A DNA stretch of 53,651 nucleotides, taken from a virus. Location: positions 1 through 53,651 of the IMG/VR virus record IMGVR_UViG_3300046837_000247; one strand, given 5' to 3'. Below, one piece after another: positions 38,625 through 46,655 of this stretch. The translations under genes were made by a program, and so were the position numbers. The notes beneath the pieces are model-generated. The model was not told the origin of the DNA, made no database searches, and saw only the letters and a program-made list of their open reading frames with translations. The number at the start of each line of letters is the position of its first letter. Within the stretch, counting starts at the first letter, position 1.

Positions 38625-39524
38625 ATGACGCTAGCCATACCGTGGGCGCTGGATGGCCCCTCAACAGACGCACAGGTGGCCCGCCTAGCCATGGGCTCGC
38701 TAATCAGCGCAGCGGGTGGCGTAGTCACGGCGGGAGCCATGGAAGTGAAACAGAAGGGCACGCCGGACATGCACGTGCTCATCGCGGGTGGCACGGTGGC
38801 AGAAGGCGGTGCGTGGGTGCCGGGCACGGTCACGACCACCCAAGGCCCGTTCTTCGCCTACAACAACGCGAACGTTGAACTAGCCATCGTGGCCGCGGGC
38901 GCCACCAACCCGCGAGTGGACACGATCATCGTCCGCGTCTACGACGACGCCACCGACAGCACGGGCAAATCGGAATCGAAATTCGAATCCCTCAAAGGTG
39001 CCGAAGAACCGGGCTGTACGCTGGAAAACCTGAAAGGCGTGGCGGCCGTGCCCAAATCCAGCCTCGTGCTGGGCTACGTGTTGGTCGAAGCAAAAGTGAC
39101 GAGCATCGTCACGGCCAAGATTCTGAACGTGGCGCGGCCCAGCGGAACAGGCGCTGGAGCATGGACTGCCATGGAATCCTTTGGGGCCAAATCAGAAGCT
39201 CTTAGTGGTGGTGTGACGCCCGGCGCGCGTATAGAGGGAGCGCGAATATTTCTAAGAGGAGTTATCGCCCCCCAAGTTGGGCAAACCCTCAAAAAGAACG
39301 ATGTTCTTTGCACCTTGCCAACGGGCCTACGGCCCCTAGAGGGCACTCAACAGCCCGCGGTATGTCGCGAAGGCGGGGGCGAAGGCGCCTCCTACTTGGC
39401 CCCAAGTGCAATTGTCATAGAAACTAACGGTAAAATCAGCTACGCAGGCAACCTAACCATCACACGTTCAGTCCTACCCGTGGGAACCATCTCGCTGGAT
39501 GCCATGAGCTTCAGGCTGTCGTAG
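38625..39524 (+). CDS. Receptor-binding tail protein
   Basis: 299 residues from ATG 38625 after GGAGAC. The N-terminal 190 residues are a baseplate-type domain (PWALDGPSTDAQVARLAM ... VLIAGGTVAEGG ... RVDTIIVRVYDDATDS). The C-terminal ~110 residues contain FLRGVIAPQVGQTLKKNDVLCTLPTGLRP, a fibre-tip domain also patterned in the 38193 protein. DNA for this tip (about 39150-39480) has lower GC, suggesting recent exchange. Confidence 0.62.
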   Translation: MTLAIPWALDGPSTDAQVARLAMGSLISAAGGVVTAGAMEVKQKGTPDMHVLIAGGTVAEGGAWVPGTVTTTQGPFFAYNNANVELAIVAAGATNPRVDTIIVRVYDDATDSTGKSESKFESLKGAEEPGCTLENLKGVAAVPKSSLVLGYVLVEAKVTSIVTAKILNVARPSGTGAGAWTAMESFGAKSEALSGGVTPGARIEGARIFLRGVIAPQVGQTLKKNDVLCTLPTGLRPLEGTQQPAVCREGGGEGASYLAPSAIVIETNGKISYAGNLTITRSVLPVGTISLDAMSFRLS

Positions 39525-39573
39525 GGGCTTGCCGTGATCGCCTACTCGATGTCTAGCCGGGTGTCTTAGTTGC

Positions 39574-39765
39574 ATGGCCCTCACTCGCCTCGACCGCGCA
39601 CTGCGCGTACTAAGCAAGAGCTTCTCTCCCGTGGCCAAATGGGTCGCGCTGATCGGGATCATCGTGGGCCTTACGATTGGCAAACCGGCCATCGCGTATT
39701 CATTCCTGGGCCTGCTTCTGGCCCCGGCCGTCATCGGCAGCAGAGAGCACGAGCCAAGCGAGTGA
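39574..39765 (+). CDS. Small membrane protein
   Basis: 63 residues from ATG 39574. One or two hydrophobic segments (WVALIGIIVGLTIG, AYSFLGLLLAPAVIG). No good Shine-Dalgarno and only a weak -10-like GTGTCT with seven-base spacing. First gene of the lysis/membrane cassette. Confidence 0.55.
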   Translation: MALTRLDRALRVLSKSFSPVAKWVALIGIIVGLTIGKPAIAYSFLGLLLAPAVIGSREHEPSE

Positions 39766-39848
39766 AGACAGCCATCATTACCCTGTTCTTCGTCCTCTGG
39801 ATCGGCGGCACGATCCTGCTGGCCCTCTACCCGCCGCCGATGCCATGA
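39762..39848 (+). CDS. Tiny membrane peptide
   Basis: 28 residues from GTG 39762 (GTGA overlap). Almost entirely one transmembrane helix (AIITLFFVLWIGGTILLALY) followed by PPPMP. Its place between two membrane genes supports it. Confidence 0.45.
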   Translation: MKTAIITLFFVLWIGGTILLALYPPPMP

Positions 39849-40246
39849 GCCCCCGCGAGTGGAAGGCCGTAGCGCTGGCATCGCTGGCCCTGTGGATAGG
39901 GTCGGCCGGCGTGTTCATCTGGCAGGGCACGCTGATCTCCTACAACACGGACAAGGCCAACCGTGCGGCGGCGCTGGCCGTCCGCACAGCCGGGCAGCTG
40001 GCCGGGCACGACCGCGGGGACAAACTAGCCATCTACGCGACCGACTATCGCATCTGCATCCGCCAGATGGAGGTGCGGGCGTCGATCATAATTCACGTCC
40101 GGGCTAGCAACGGCACCCTAGACCGCTTCCTGCCGATCTTCGACTGCACGCCAGACCTAGCCGGCCAAGAGGCGCGCCGGCTCTCTGCCACAGAAGAAGC
40201 GGCCTACATCAAGCACTTCGACCACCATGCGGCGTTGGCGCCGTGA
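39845..40246 (+). CDS. Membrane-anchored protein
   Basis: 133 residues from ATG 39845 (ATGA overlap). One N-terminal transmembrane segment (AVALASLALWIGSAGVFIW) and an ~95-residue soluble part with two cysteines (ICIRQ, FDCT). Genes with this layout sit beside lysis cassettes in actinophages. Function not known. Confidence 0.55.
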   Translation: MSPREWKAVALASLALWIGSAGVFIWQGTLISYNTDKANRAAALAVRTAGQLAGHDRGDKLAIYATDYRICIRQMEVRASIIIHVRASNGTLDRFLPIFDCTPDLAGQEARRLSATEEAAYIKHFDHHAALAP

Positions 40247-40590
40247 TCGCGTTTCTATCCCACGTGCCGTTCACCGAAGCCTGGACCGAAGTCCTGGCGC
40301 TGCTGGGCCTTGTGACGCTGCTGGGCGGCCTGTTCAAGCACCTCGAATGCCATCGCGCCGGCTGCCATCGCTGGGGCCGCTACCCGCACGGGCACTTCAA
40401 ACTGTGCCGGCTGCACCACCCCCAAGTGCCTAACGACGGGAAGGTGCGGGCCGAGCACATAGCCGCCGTGGCCAAGCACGAGGATCGCGTCATGGACCGC
40501 GTGGACAAGGTGGGCAAATCGGTGCGCGATCTACACGACGTGCCGCCGCAGCCACCGCCCTCGAGCCGGTCCGGCAAGGCCGTGGAATAG
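40243..40590 (+). CDS. Membrane protein with Cys/His motif
   Basis: 115 residues from GTG 40243. Transmembrane helix (VLALLGLVTLLGGLF) then CHRAGCHRWGR ... LCRLHHP, a likely metal site, and a charged Pro-rich tail. A similar TM plus Cys/His layout is common next to holins in actinophages. May assist lysis. Confidence 0.55.
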   Translation: MIAFLSHVPFTEAWTEVLALLGLVTLLGGLFKHLECHRAGCHRWGRYPHGHFKLCRLHHPQVPNDGKVRAEHIAAVAKHEDRVMDRVDKVGKSVRDLHDVPPQPPPSSRSGKAVE

Positions 40591-40600
40591 GCGGTAGCCT

Positions 40601-41470
40601 ATGAGAAGGATGCGCGCAGCCCTCGTAGTGCTGTTGGGCGCCGCCCTCTTGGCTGGCTGTGGGGGCGGCAAGGCGACGCCGCAGCCCAAGCCAGCCTGCC
40701 CGCCTGGGCAGGTTGCGATCCCCAGCCACGGCTGCCTGCCCGTCCAGGTGCCCGGTCCCGGTGGCTCTGGCGTCAGGCCCGAAGGTGCGCCAGCGGTGCC
40801 ACGCGGCGCGGTGCCACGCACGGTAGCCGGGCTGGCTGTCTCGACGCGCGGGGTGCTGTTCGTCGCCGGCTTCGAGGGCTTCTCGAGCTGCCCGTATTGG
40901 GATCCCTACGGGCGTGTCTCCACCCGCGGCTACGGCGAAACCGACTTCGGCGACACGTTCGGCGGCCGGTGCATCAGCAGGTCCTTCGGGCTGGCCAATC
41001 TACGCAACCTGCTCAACCGCAACTACCTCTACCCCATCCGGCAGATAGGCGGCAGCTACAACCAGTGCATGGTCGACGCCATGGGCTCCGCGTCCTACAA
41101 CCTAGGGCCAGGTATCATCTTCTCGCTCGCCGGCAGCTTCCGGGCGCACAACGCCTACCCGCTGCTGGGGTATGTCCATGCCGGTGGGGTCACGCTGCCG
41201 GGCCTAGTGCGGCGCAGGCACGCCGAGGTGGCGCTGTTCTACAGCCACGGCTGCACACCGCCGGCACCCGAGAGCAGGGCGCACAAGCGGCTGCGGTTAT
41301 ACGCGGCCTACAGGCGCCGCTCGACGCTGCGGTATGCGCTGGCCCACTACGGCTGCCGGCAGCGCGTCAAGCACCGCCAGCGGGTAGGCCCTACCTGCCG
41401 TCGGTGGTTCGCCGAAGGACGGGCACGCAACCACGAAATCGCGCAACTGCACCGAGAAGGGATCACGTGA
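40601..41470 (+). CDS. GH24-type lysozyme with lipoprotein signal
   Basis: 289 residues from ATG 40601 (ATG 40610 is possible). The N-terminus (AALVVLLGAALLAGC) has a lipobox LAGC with the cysteine at residue 20, then a Pro-rich linker to ~80. GFEGFSSCPYWDPYGRVSTRGYGET (catalytic E92) and NLGPGI match T4-type/GH24 lysozyme, which hydrolyses peptidoglycan glycan strands. The basic, Cys-containing C-terminus may bind the wall. A lipid-anchored, Sec-exported lysozyme would not need a classical holin for export. Confidence 0.78.
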   Translation: MRRMRAALVVLLGAALLAGCGGGKATPQPKPACPPGQVAIPSHGCLPVQVPGPGGSGVRPEGAPAVPRGAVPRTVAGLAVSTRGVLFVAGFEGFSSCPYWDPYGRVSTRGYGETDFGDTFGGRCISRSFGLANLRNLLNRNYLYPIRQIGGSYNQCMVDAMGSASYNLGPGIIFSLAGSFRAHNAYPLLGYVHAGGVTLPGLVRRRHAEVALFYSHGCTPPAPESRAHKRLRLYAAYRRRSTLRYALAHYGCRQRVKHRQRVGPTCRRWFAEGRARNHEIAQLHREGIT

Positions 41471-41967
41471 GCGCAACCGCACTACAGCACGCTGAATGGG
41501 CGCACAATGCGGCCGACCACCTCGCAGGGCAGCTCGAGCCCTACGTCTTGGGTGGAGGCCACGGTGTGGCCGCTGTCGCGGGCTACCTGCCGCCGACACG
41601 TGGCATCGAACCGGCACGCAACCCCGTGGCCGGCTTTGACTGCTCGGGGTGGGTCAGTTCGATCCTGTGGCACGCTGGTCTGCTCGGGCACGCCGAGGCA
41701 ATCGCCACGCAGGGCTTCGAGGCCTGGGGGCTGCCCGGCATAGGCGAGCATGTAACCGTTTGGGTCCACGACGACCCGACCCCCAACGAAGGACTGCACC
41801 ACTGCTTCGCGCACCTCTACGTGGCCGGACGCCCGCACGTCTGGACGGCCGCTACGCACACCGGCACGATCTGCGGGTGGCAAGACCAGTGGGGCGATTG
41901 GATCACGGCGGGATACACGCCGCGGCGCCCCGACCCGGCAAGGTTCACAGGGAGGCAGTTCGCATGA
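41467..41967 (+). CDS. NlpC/P60-like peptidase
   Basis: 166 residues from GTG 41467 (GTGA overlap). GFDCSGWVSSI holds the catalytic Cys59; LHHCFAHLYVAG supplies His. This is the NlpC/P60-like pattern of gamma-D-Glu cross-link peptidases. It overlaps the lysozyme and next gene, so two different wall-cutting enzymes are made together. Confidence 0.7.
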   Translation: MSATALQHAEWAHNAADHLAGQLEPYVLGGGHGVAAVAGYLPPTRGIEPARNPVAGFDCSGWVSSILWHAGLLGHAEAIATQGFEAWGLPGIGEHVTVWVHDDPTPNEGLHHCFAHLYVAGRPHVWTAATHTGTICGWQDQWGDWITAGYTPRRPDPARFTGRQFA

Positions 41968-43277
41968 GCACCGTAGACCTCAGCACCGAACAGTGGGCGC
42001 GCGTGATTGCCGCTGTGACCGGCGGGCCGGACCTAAGCCCGACCGTCGCCACCGATGCGGCAATCCTTGCAGTCCTGCAGTCGACACAGCCGCCACCTCC
42101 ACCGCCACCACCCCCGCCGGCCTCCCAGCTGACGTTCGGGCTGGACGGCAAAGGCGGCGCCGTAGTCTCCTCGGCACCTGCCGGCACCGTGACCATCGAG
42201 CCTGCGTGGAGCAGGACGACGAAACCCGAAGCGGGCGACACGATCTACTCGCAGGCGGCCGAATGGGTGCCGCCAACGGCAACGATCCTGCCGAAGCCCG
42301 GCTACCCAGTCATTGGCGGCCGGGCGCGCGACGCGGCCGGCAAAGTGATCGGCTCGCCGACGTGGGCGCCACGGCTGCTAGTCGGCGAACCGGCGCCCCC
42401 GCCGCCGCCACCTCCGCCGCCACCTCCGCCGCCACCCTCTTCGCTGGTAGTGGCTGCGGACACCTACCAGCTAGCGCCGACATCCGAAAAGAACGGGATC
42501 AAGGCCGGCCCCGATATCGCCGCCTGCGTGACGGCTGTGCGGATGTGCGGCACCTCGCGGGGCTCGACGGCGGGGCTACCCAACTCAGCCCTGACGGCCT
42601 GGCAGAAACAGGGCTGCGGTGTCATCATCACCGACTTCAACGGCGGCATGACGGTCGCGAGCATCCCGGTGGGCACCTGGACGGGGCGGTTTGTGGAACG
42701 TCAGCTGGCGGGCCCGCTCGCGATCGAGGAGGGCAACGAGCTGTACGAACCGCCGTGGGGTCCGAATCAGACAGCACAGGCCGCGATCGACGCCTACTTC
42801 GCCCGTCTGGAAGCGACGCGTGTGGCGATGGACAAAGCCTACGGCCGTGGCAACTATGCACCGCTGCTGGCCTGCTGCCAGGGCAGCGAGAAAATGGGCT
42901 GGACGAACGCGCTCGCCGCGAAAGGGCTCAAAGACGTGGTTGACGGCGCGGTCGTCCACTGCTACCCCAAAGAATCCCAGACCGAAACGACCGGCGCCAG
43001 CCTGAGCTTCGAGCGGGCAGGGGAAGTCCACAACGCGACGGGCCTGCCGATCTGGATCACGGAGTTCTGTCCGCCCAGCCCCGGCAAGTTCACGCTCGCC
43101 AACCAAGCCAGCGATACAGCGGCGTTCGTCGAAAAATGCCGCGCCACGAGCTGGATCCACGGCTGCTCCTACTTCGCCTACGAGGAACGCAAAGAGGGCA
43201 CCTACGGCTTCGGGCTGGTCGACGAAAGCTGGAAACACAAGCCGGTCTACGCGGCCCTACAGGCTGCGGCGAAATAG
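41964..43277 (+). CDS. Second GH-A-like glycosidase with polyproline linkers
   Basis: 437 residues from ATG 41964. Residues 1-35 are a small helical domain. A run of prolines near 37-52 and a second near 145-160 flank an ~90-residue beta domain. Residues ~170-435 form the catalytic barrel: EEGNELYEP with N258-E259, VVHCYPK, and WITEFCP with E367. The motif order matches clan GH-A. Unlike the 34260 enzyme it lies in the lysis cassette, so it may act on cell-surface polysaccharide during release or be virion-borne. Confidence 0.68.
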   Translation: MSTVDLSTEQWARVIAAVTGGPDLSPTVATDAAILAVLQSTQPPPPPPPPPPASQLTFGLDGKGGAVVSSAPAGTVTIEPAWSRTTKPEAGDTIYSQAAEWVPPTATILPKPGYPVIGGRARDAAGKVIGSPTWAPRLLVGEPAPPPPPPPPPPPPPPSSLVVAADTYQLAPTSEKNGIKAGPDIAACVTAVRMCGTSRGSTAGLPNSALTAWQKQGCGVIITDFNGGMTVASIPVGTWTGRFVERQLAGPLAIEEGNELYEPPWGPNQTAQAAIDAYFARLEATRVAMDKAYGRGNYAPLLACCQGSEKMGWTNALAAKGLKDVVDGAVVHCYPKESQTETTGASLSFERAGEVHNATGLPIWITEFCPPSPGKFTLANQASDTAAFVEKCRATSWIHGCSYFAYEERKEGTYGFGLVDESWKHKPVYAALQAAAK

Positions 43278-43286
43278 GAGGAACCA

Positions 43287-43508
43287 ATGCAGACATCGGT
43301 ACAAATCGGGATCACAACCGTCATCGGCTGGCTGACAGCCGGGCTGGCGGCAATCCCTGTGGTCATCACGATCCTTGAAGAAGGCAACGCGGCGGTCGCG
43401 ATCAATGGGCCGACGAAATGGGCGGCGATCCTGTCAGTCGTGTCGTTCGCGATCACGCAGATAGGCCGCTACTTCCAGGCGCACGCGCAGATCAAGTCCA
43501 GCAAGTGA
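43287..43508 (+). CDS. Putative holin
   Basis: 73 residues from ATG 43287 after AGGAGG. Two transmembrane segments (TTVIGWLTAGLAAIPVVI and WAAILSVVSFAITQIG) with a short charged loop and a basic C-terminal tail, in the middle of wall-enzyme genes. The best candidate for the hole-former of the cassette. No motif proves it. Confidence 0.6.
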   Translation: MQTSVQIGITTVIGWLTAGLAAIPVVITILEEGNAAVAINGPTKWAAILSVVSFAITQIGRYFQAHAQIKSSK

Positions 43509-44377
43509 GCCGCTCCTACGGGCGCACGCCCAAGACACCCGACCCCCGCGACTTCCTGCTCGGGGACCACCTAGCGGGCATCGACCCCGTGCAGGCCGTT
43601 GCGGGCGCAACCTTCGGCCACGGCAACACCTACGCCAACTGGCGCATGAACGGCAACGGGCCGGTGCAGCCGGGCGAAGCGCTACCGGCCAAGTGGAAGG
43701 CCGCCAAGGAAGGCGCAGGCGACTGCGTGTATGCCGCCTGGGTCAACGAGGTGAAGGAGGCACTGACGGACGCCGGCATGGACCCAGCTGCGGCCGAGGC
43801 CAAGGTAGGCAACGCCGAGACGGCGATCCGCGCCTACATGAGCACCGGCTACAACCCCTCGACGGGCGCCCACGACGACGGAGCTGAAGTGCGCGACCGC
43901 CTGAAGCGTGCGCAGAAGACCGGGCTGACCCTGGCCGACAAAACCGTGCACAAGATCGGCATGTATGTGGCGGTCGACTACACAAACCTCGACCACCTGC
44001 TGTTCGCACTCAAGTATTTCGAGGGGCTGCCCATCGGCTGCGCGGTCCTGAACGCCAACGAGGAAGCCTTCGGGGAGGCGGAAGGCAAGCTCGACCCGGA
44101 AGGCCACCCGCTGGCGGCCGTGTGGGACGACGAACCGAACGGCGAGGTCGTGGCCCTGCATTGCATCCCGCTCGTGGGCCGGCCGGACAGCACGCACATC
44201 GCCGCGCTCACGTGGGGGCGGCGCGTGTTCCTGACGCCGGCCTACATGGCCAAGCGTGTCGAAGAGGTCTGGGCGTACCTGAGCGCAGACCGCATCAGCG
44301 CCGTGACGGGCAAGAGCTACGAGGGTGCTAGCGAAGCGGTGCTGGCCGAATACATCCAGAAGGTAGTGGCGATGTGA
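43505..44377 (+). CDS. Papain/C39-like cysteine peptidase
   Basis: 290 residues from GTG 43505 (GTGA overlap). NWRMNGNGPVQPG, GAGDCVYAAWVNEV with Cys74, then a C-terminal DSTHIAALTWG (H231) reproduce the Cys...His order of an actinophage family in which DC[TV]xAA and GGHAxxxVxWG are the core. There is no signal peptide, so release would need the holin or the tail. It may cut peptide or host protein. Confidence 0.65.
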   Translation: MSRSYGRTPKTPDPRDFLLGDHLAGIDPVQAVAGATFGHGNTYANWRMNGNGPVQPGEALPAKWKAAKEGAGDCVYAAWVNEVKEALTDAGMDPAAAEAKVGNAETAIRAYMSTGYNPSTGAHDDGAEVRDRLKRAQKTGLTLADKTVHKIGMYVAVDYTNLDHLLFALKYFEGLPIGCAVLNANEEAFGEAEGKLDPEGHPLAAVWDDEPNGEVVALHCIPLVGRPDSTHIAALTWGRRVFLTPAYMAKRVEEVWAYLSADRISAVTGKSYEGASEAVLAEYIQKVVAM

Positions 44378-45471
44378 AGGCCTACGGATGCGGCTTCGAC
44401 GGGCACTACGAGCTAGGGCAGGGCTGGCCGCGCAAAGCCATGGAAGGCCAGGCGAAGCTCAAATGGACGCTAATCCCGAACCTCGGCTCCGATAACGCCT
44501 GGTGCCACACGCTGTCGTTCTCATCGCTGTTCCTGAAGCAAGGAGCCGTGACGCTGACCGACGCCCGCCCTAACACCGTCTATGCGCTCGGGACAACGCT
44601 GGCCGGACATCTGCTGCTGGGCTGGAAAGACCAGTCGGCGGTATGGTTCCCGTCCAGAACGCTGCTCCCGCCATGCGCGCAGATCGCCGGCACCTGCAAC
44701 CATCCCGTGCATCTGACACTCGACGGGCGGATCGTCACCGGCGGCCCGAACGCCGAAGGGACGTTAGCCAACGGCGAAAGAGGCACCCGTGAAGAACCGA
44801 AAGCAGTTTCCGTGCCGGTGTTCCCCGACCTGTCCGCCTTCGCCGGCAAACGGGTAATCGCAGTCGACGGGGGCTACGGCCACTGCGGCTGCCTTTTCGA
44901 TGACGGGACCACCGCCGGCTGGGGGGAGAACGCCTCATCCCAGGTCGGGGACGGCACGCTGACCGACCGGCTGGTGGTCACGCAGACGATCGCCACGGAA
45001 GTCGTCGCCTTTGCGTGCCTGTGGAACGCAAAGCTCTACCTGAAAGCTGACGGGCGGGTTTCGATGGTCGGCAACAACAATCAGAACCAGTCTGCCGGCG
45101 CCGCCCCTGCAATCGCCCATTCGATCAAGCAGCCGTTACTGATCCCTGGCCTTGAAGGGATCATCGCTGTCGCCGGGGCAGGCGGACGTGCTCTAGCCGT
45201 CGACGTGAACGGCGACCTGTTCATGTGGGGTGCCGACGAACCCGGTCCGCCGCGGAAGGTGCTCGATCAGGTGTCTGCGATCAGCGCCGGCTGCTACCAG
45301 TGGGCCACAACATGCCTCGCCGTCCGCGACGGGGAAGTCTGGGCACAAGGCCGCGCGAACTATGGGCAGATTGGAGATGGCACGCGCGACGATAAAGAGG
45401 CGTTCGTGCCTACAGGCTTCGGGGCGTCTGTCATCAGCGCCGGGGAAACGCATAGCCTGGCGCTGGCCTAG
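44374..45471 (+). CDS. RCC1/BLIP-II-like beta-propeller protein
   Basis: 365 residues from GTG 44374. Repeated blades: CGFDGHYELGQG, VTGGPNAEGTLANGERGT, GWGENASSQVGDGTLTD, VGNNNQNQSAG, MWGADEPGP and QGRANYGQIGDGTRDD. This is the RCC1 pattern, about six to seven blades, which also occurs in the Streptomyces beta-lactamase inhibitor BLIP-II. No signal peptide. It may recognise the host surface, or bind a host enzyme. It lies at the end of the peptidase/holin cluster. Confidence 0.72.
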   Translation: MKAYGCGFDGHYELGQGWPRKAMEGQAKLKWTLIPNLGSDNAWCHTLSFSSLFLKQGAVTLTDARPNTVYALGTTLAGHLLLGWKDQSAVWFPSRTLLPPCAQIAGTCNHPVHLTLDGRIVTGGPNAEGTLANGERGTREEPKAVSVPVFPDLSAFAGKRVIAVDGGYGHCGCLFDDGTTAGWGENASSQVGDGTLTDRLVVTQTIATEVVAFACLWNAKLYLKADGRVSMVGNNNQNQSAGAAPAIAHSIKQPLLIPGLEGIIAVAGAGGRALAVDVNGDLFMWGADEPGPPRKVLDQVSAISAGCYQWATTCLAVRDGEVWAQGRANYGQIGDGTRDDKEAFVPTGFGASVISAGETHSLALA

Positions 45472-45598
45472 CCGCTACACTCCCTCGCCAGCACCGCAGG
45501 ACCGCCCCGTAACGGGCGCAGCACGCTGGCCTAACGCCCGCGTGATCCTCGCCACAGGCCCCAACCTGATGGTGTTCCCCAGCGAAGGAGGAGAGCCC

Positions 45599-46066
45599 AT
45601 CAGACGGCTACTCGCCCTAGTTGTAGTTGCCCTGTCCATTCCTACCGCAGCGCTCGCAATGCCCGCCCACAGCAGTGTCTACCACGCCCACAGCCGGGGT
45701 TGCCTGACCCGCGCGTGCGATGGGCGCGTAGACCACTGGCTGCGCCGATGGCGGGAAGCACACCGCCCCAAGGTCACCGGCCCCGAATACGTGGGCATGG
45801 CTACCTACTACCAAACCGAAGGCTGCGACGCGAGCGGCGGCGGCGGCACGACCGCCATGGGCACGGCGCCCCACTTCGGCGAGGTCGCCAACAGCGTGCT
45901 GCCGCTAGGCACCCGCATCTGGGTGGAGCCGGCGATCAAAGGGCGCCACGAATTCCGCGTCGAGGACCGCTTCGGCGGGCAGCAGGAAGCCGGACGCCTA
46001 GACGTGTGGATCCACTGCGGCGAAGAAATCCCCAACCCGACAGAGCGGTTCCACGTGATCGGCTAG
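45599..46066 (+). CDS. Secreted 3D-domain (double-psi beta-barrel) protein, ATC start
   Basis: 155 residues. IRRLLALVVVALSIPTAALA is a signal peptide (cleavage after ALA). GMATYYQTEGC, VLPLGTRIWVEP, FRVEDRFGG and GRLDVWIH give the 3D/RlpA-like barrel that usually cuts or binds glycan strands. The ideal site GAAGGAGGAG is 6 bases before ATC 45599. ATG 45569, in frame, would place ten odd residues ahead of the signal peptide. The ATC start or a base error should be checked. Confidence 0.7.
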   Translation: MRRLLALVVVALSIPTAALAMPAHSSVYHAHSRGCLTRACDGRVDHWLRRWREAHRPKVTGPEYVGMATYYQTEGCDASGGGGTTAMGTAPHFGEVANSVLPLGTRIWVEPAIKGRHEFRVEDRFGGQQEAGRLDVWIHCGEEIPNPTERFHVIG

Positions 46067-46352
46067 GCCGGGACGAACGGGCACCGAGGGAGGCGCCCAA
46101 AGCATGGTGGCGGGCTGGCTAGGCGGCTGGCTCGCCACCTCCTAAGAGCAGAGAAGCGCATCGTCGCGCCGCAAGCCTTCTCGGCAGCACGCCCCTTCGG
46201 TCCCAACCACCCTGACGCGCCGCACGTCTCCTGAGGCCTGGCGAGGCTGACGACTGCGGGGCGTGAGCGCCGGGCGGCGCTAGGCCCGTGCTATGCGGTA
46301 CGCTTTCGCTGGCTGCCACATACAGCCTCGGAGCATACACGCTCCCCCCAGC

Positions 46353-46390
46353 AAGCGCCCCGGCCCAGCGGTCCGGGGCGCTTGTGCTTT
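46353..46390 (+). terminator. Strong hairpin terminator at end of late module
   Basis: AAGCGCCCCGG (46353-46363) pairs perfectly with CCGGGGCGCTT (46373-46383) over an 11-bp stem, nine-base loop, then GTGCTTT. The T-tract is short. It closes the long plus-strand tail/lysis transcript before the regulator genes. Confidence 0.75.
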
Positions 46391-46402
46391 AGGCTGTAGG
46401 CC
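46390..46402 (+). promoter_or_regulatory. Leaderless-type -10
   Basis: TAGGCT (46390-46395) is seven bases before ATG 46403 with no Shine-Dalgarno. It begins inside the end of the terminator. Layout TAGGCT-GTAGGCC-ATGG parallels TAGCCT-GTAGTGC-ATGG before 5713. Confidence 0.5.
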
Positions 46403-46654
46403 ATGGAGGTCCCAGATCTGGCCGCACAGCAGCAGCAACTGCCGCCCAAGCAGATAGGCTTCCCGCCGCCGCCAGTCATGCATCTCGAGGTCGCCCCGGC
46501 CGGGCCGGGCCACGTGATGCTGAAGATGCTGGACCGCCAGCGCAACGAGCTGTATGCGATCCCGATGACGACCGGCTACGCCCGCGAACTTGGCAACGAA
46601 CTAATCGCGCCCAACGTCGTGCCAGCGAACGGGAACGGAACACCACCCGCATAG
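46403..46654 (+). CDS. Small Gln/Pro-rich protein
   Basis: 83 residues from ATG 46403. N-terminal AAQQQQLPP and PPPPV stretches, then HVMLKMLDRQRNELYAIPM. No domain recognised. Likely starts leaderless, as the first gene after the terminator. Confidence 0.55.
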   Translation: MEVPDLAAQQQQLPPKQIGFPPPPVMHLEVAPAGPGHVMLKMLDRQRNELYAIPMTTGYARELGNELIAPNVVPANGNGTPPA

Positions 46655-46655
46655 T

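Larger units (their letters stand above)
46067..46402. other. Intergenic region with terminator, no protein gene seen
   Basis: 336 bases with no convincing ORF on either strand. It contains GAGCGCC...GGCGCT (46265-46281 area), the promoter-like TGCTATGCG (46288-46296), GTGTATGCT on the minus strand near 46340, and the strong terminator 46353-46390. Likely the boundary between late and early modules, and possibly a small RNA region. Confidence 0.6.

Noticed and set aside
46119-46340. 73-codon minus-strand ORF in the long intergenic region
   Set aside because: No ribosome site, low-complexity Arg/Ala/Pro composition and it lies over the terminator region.
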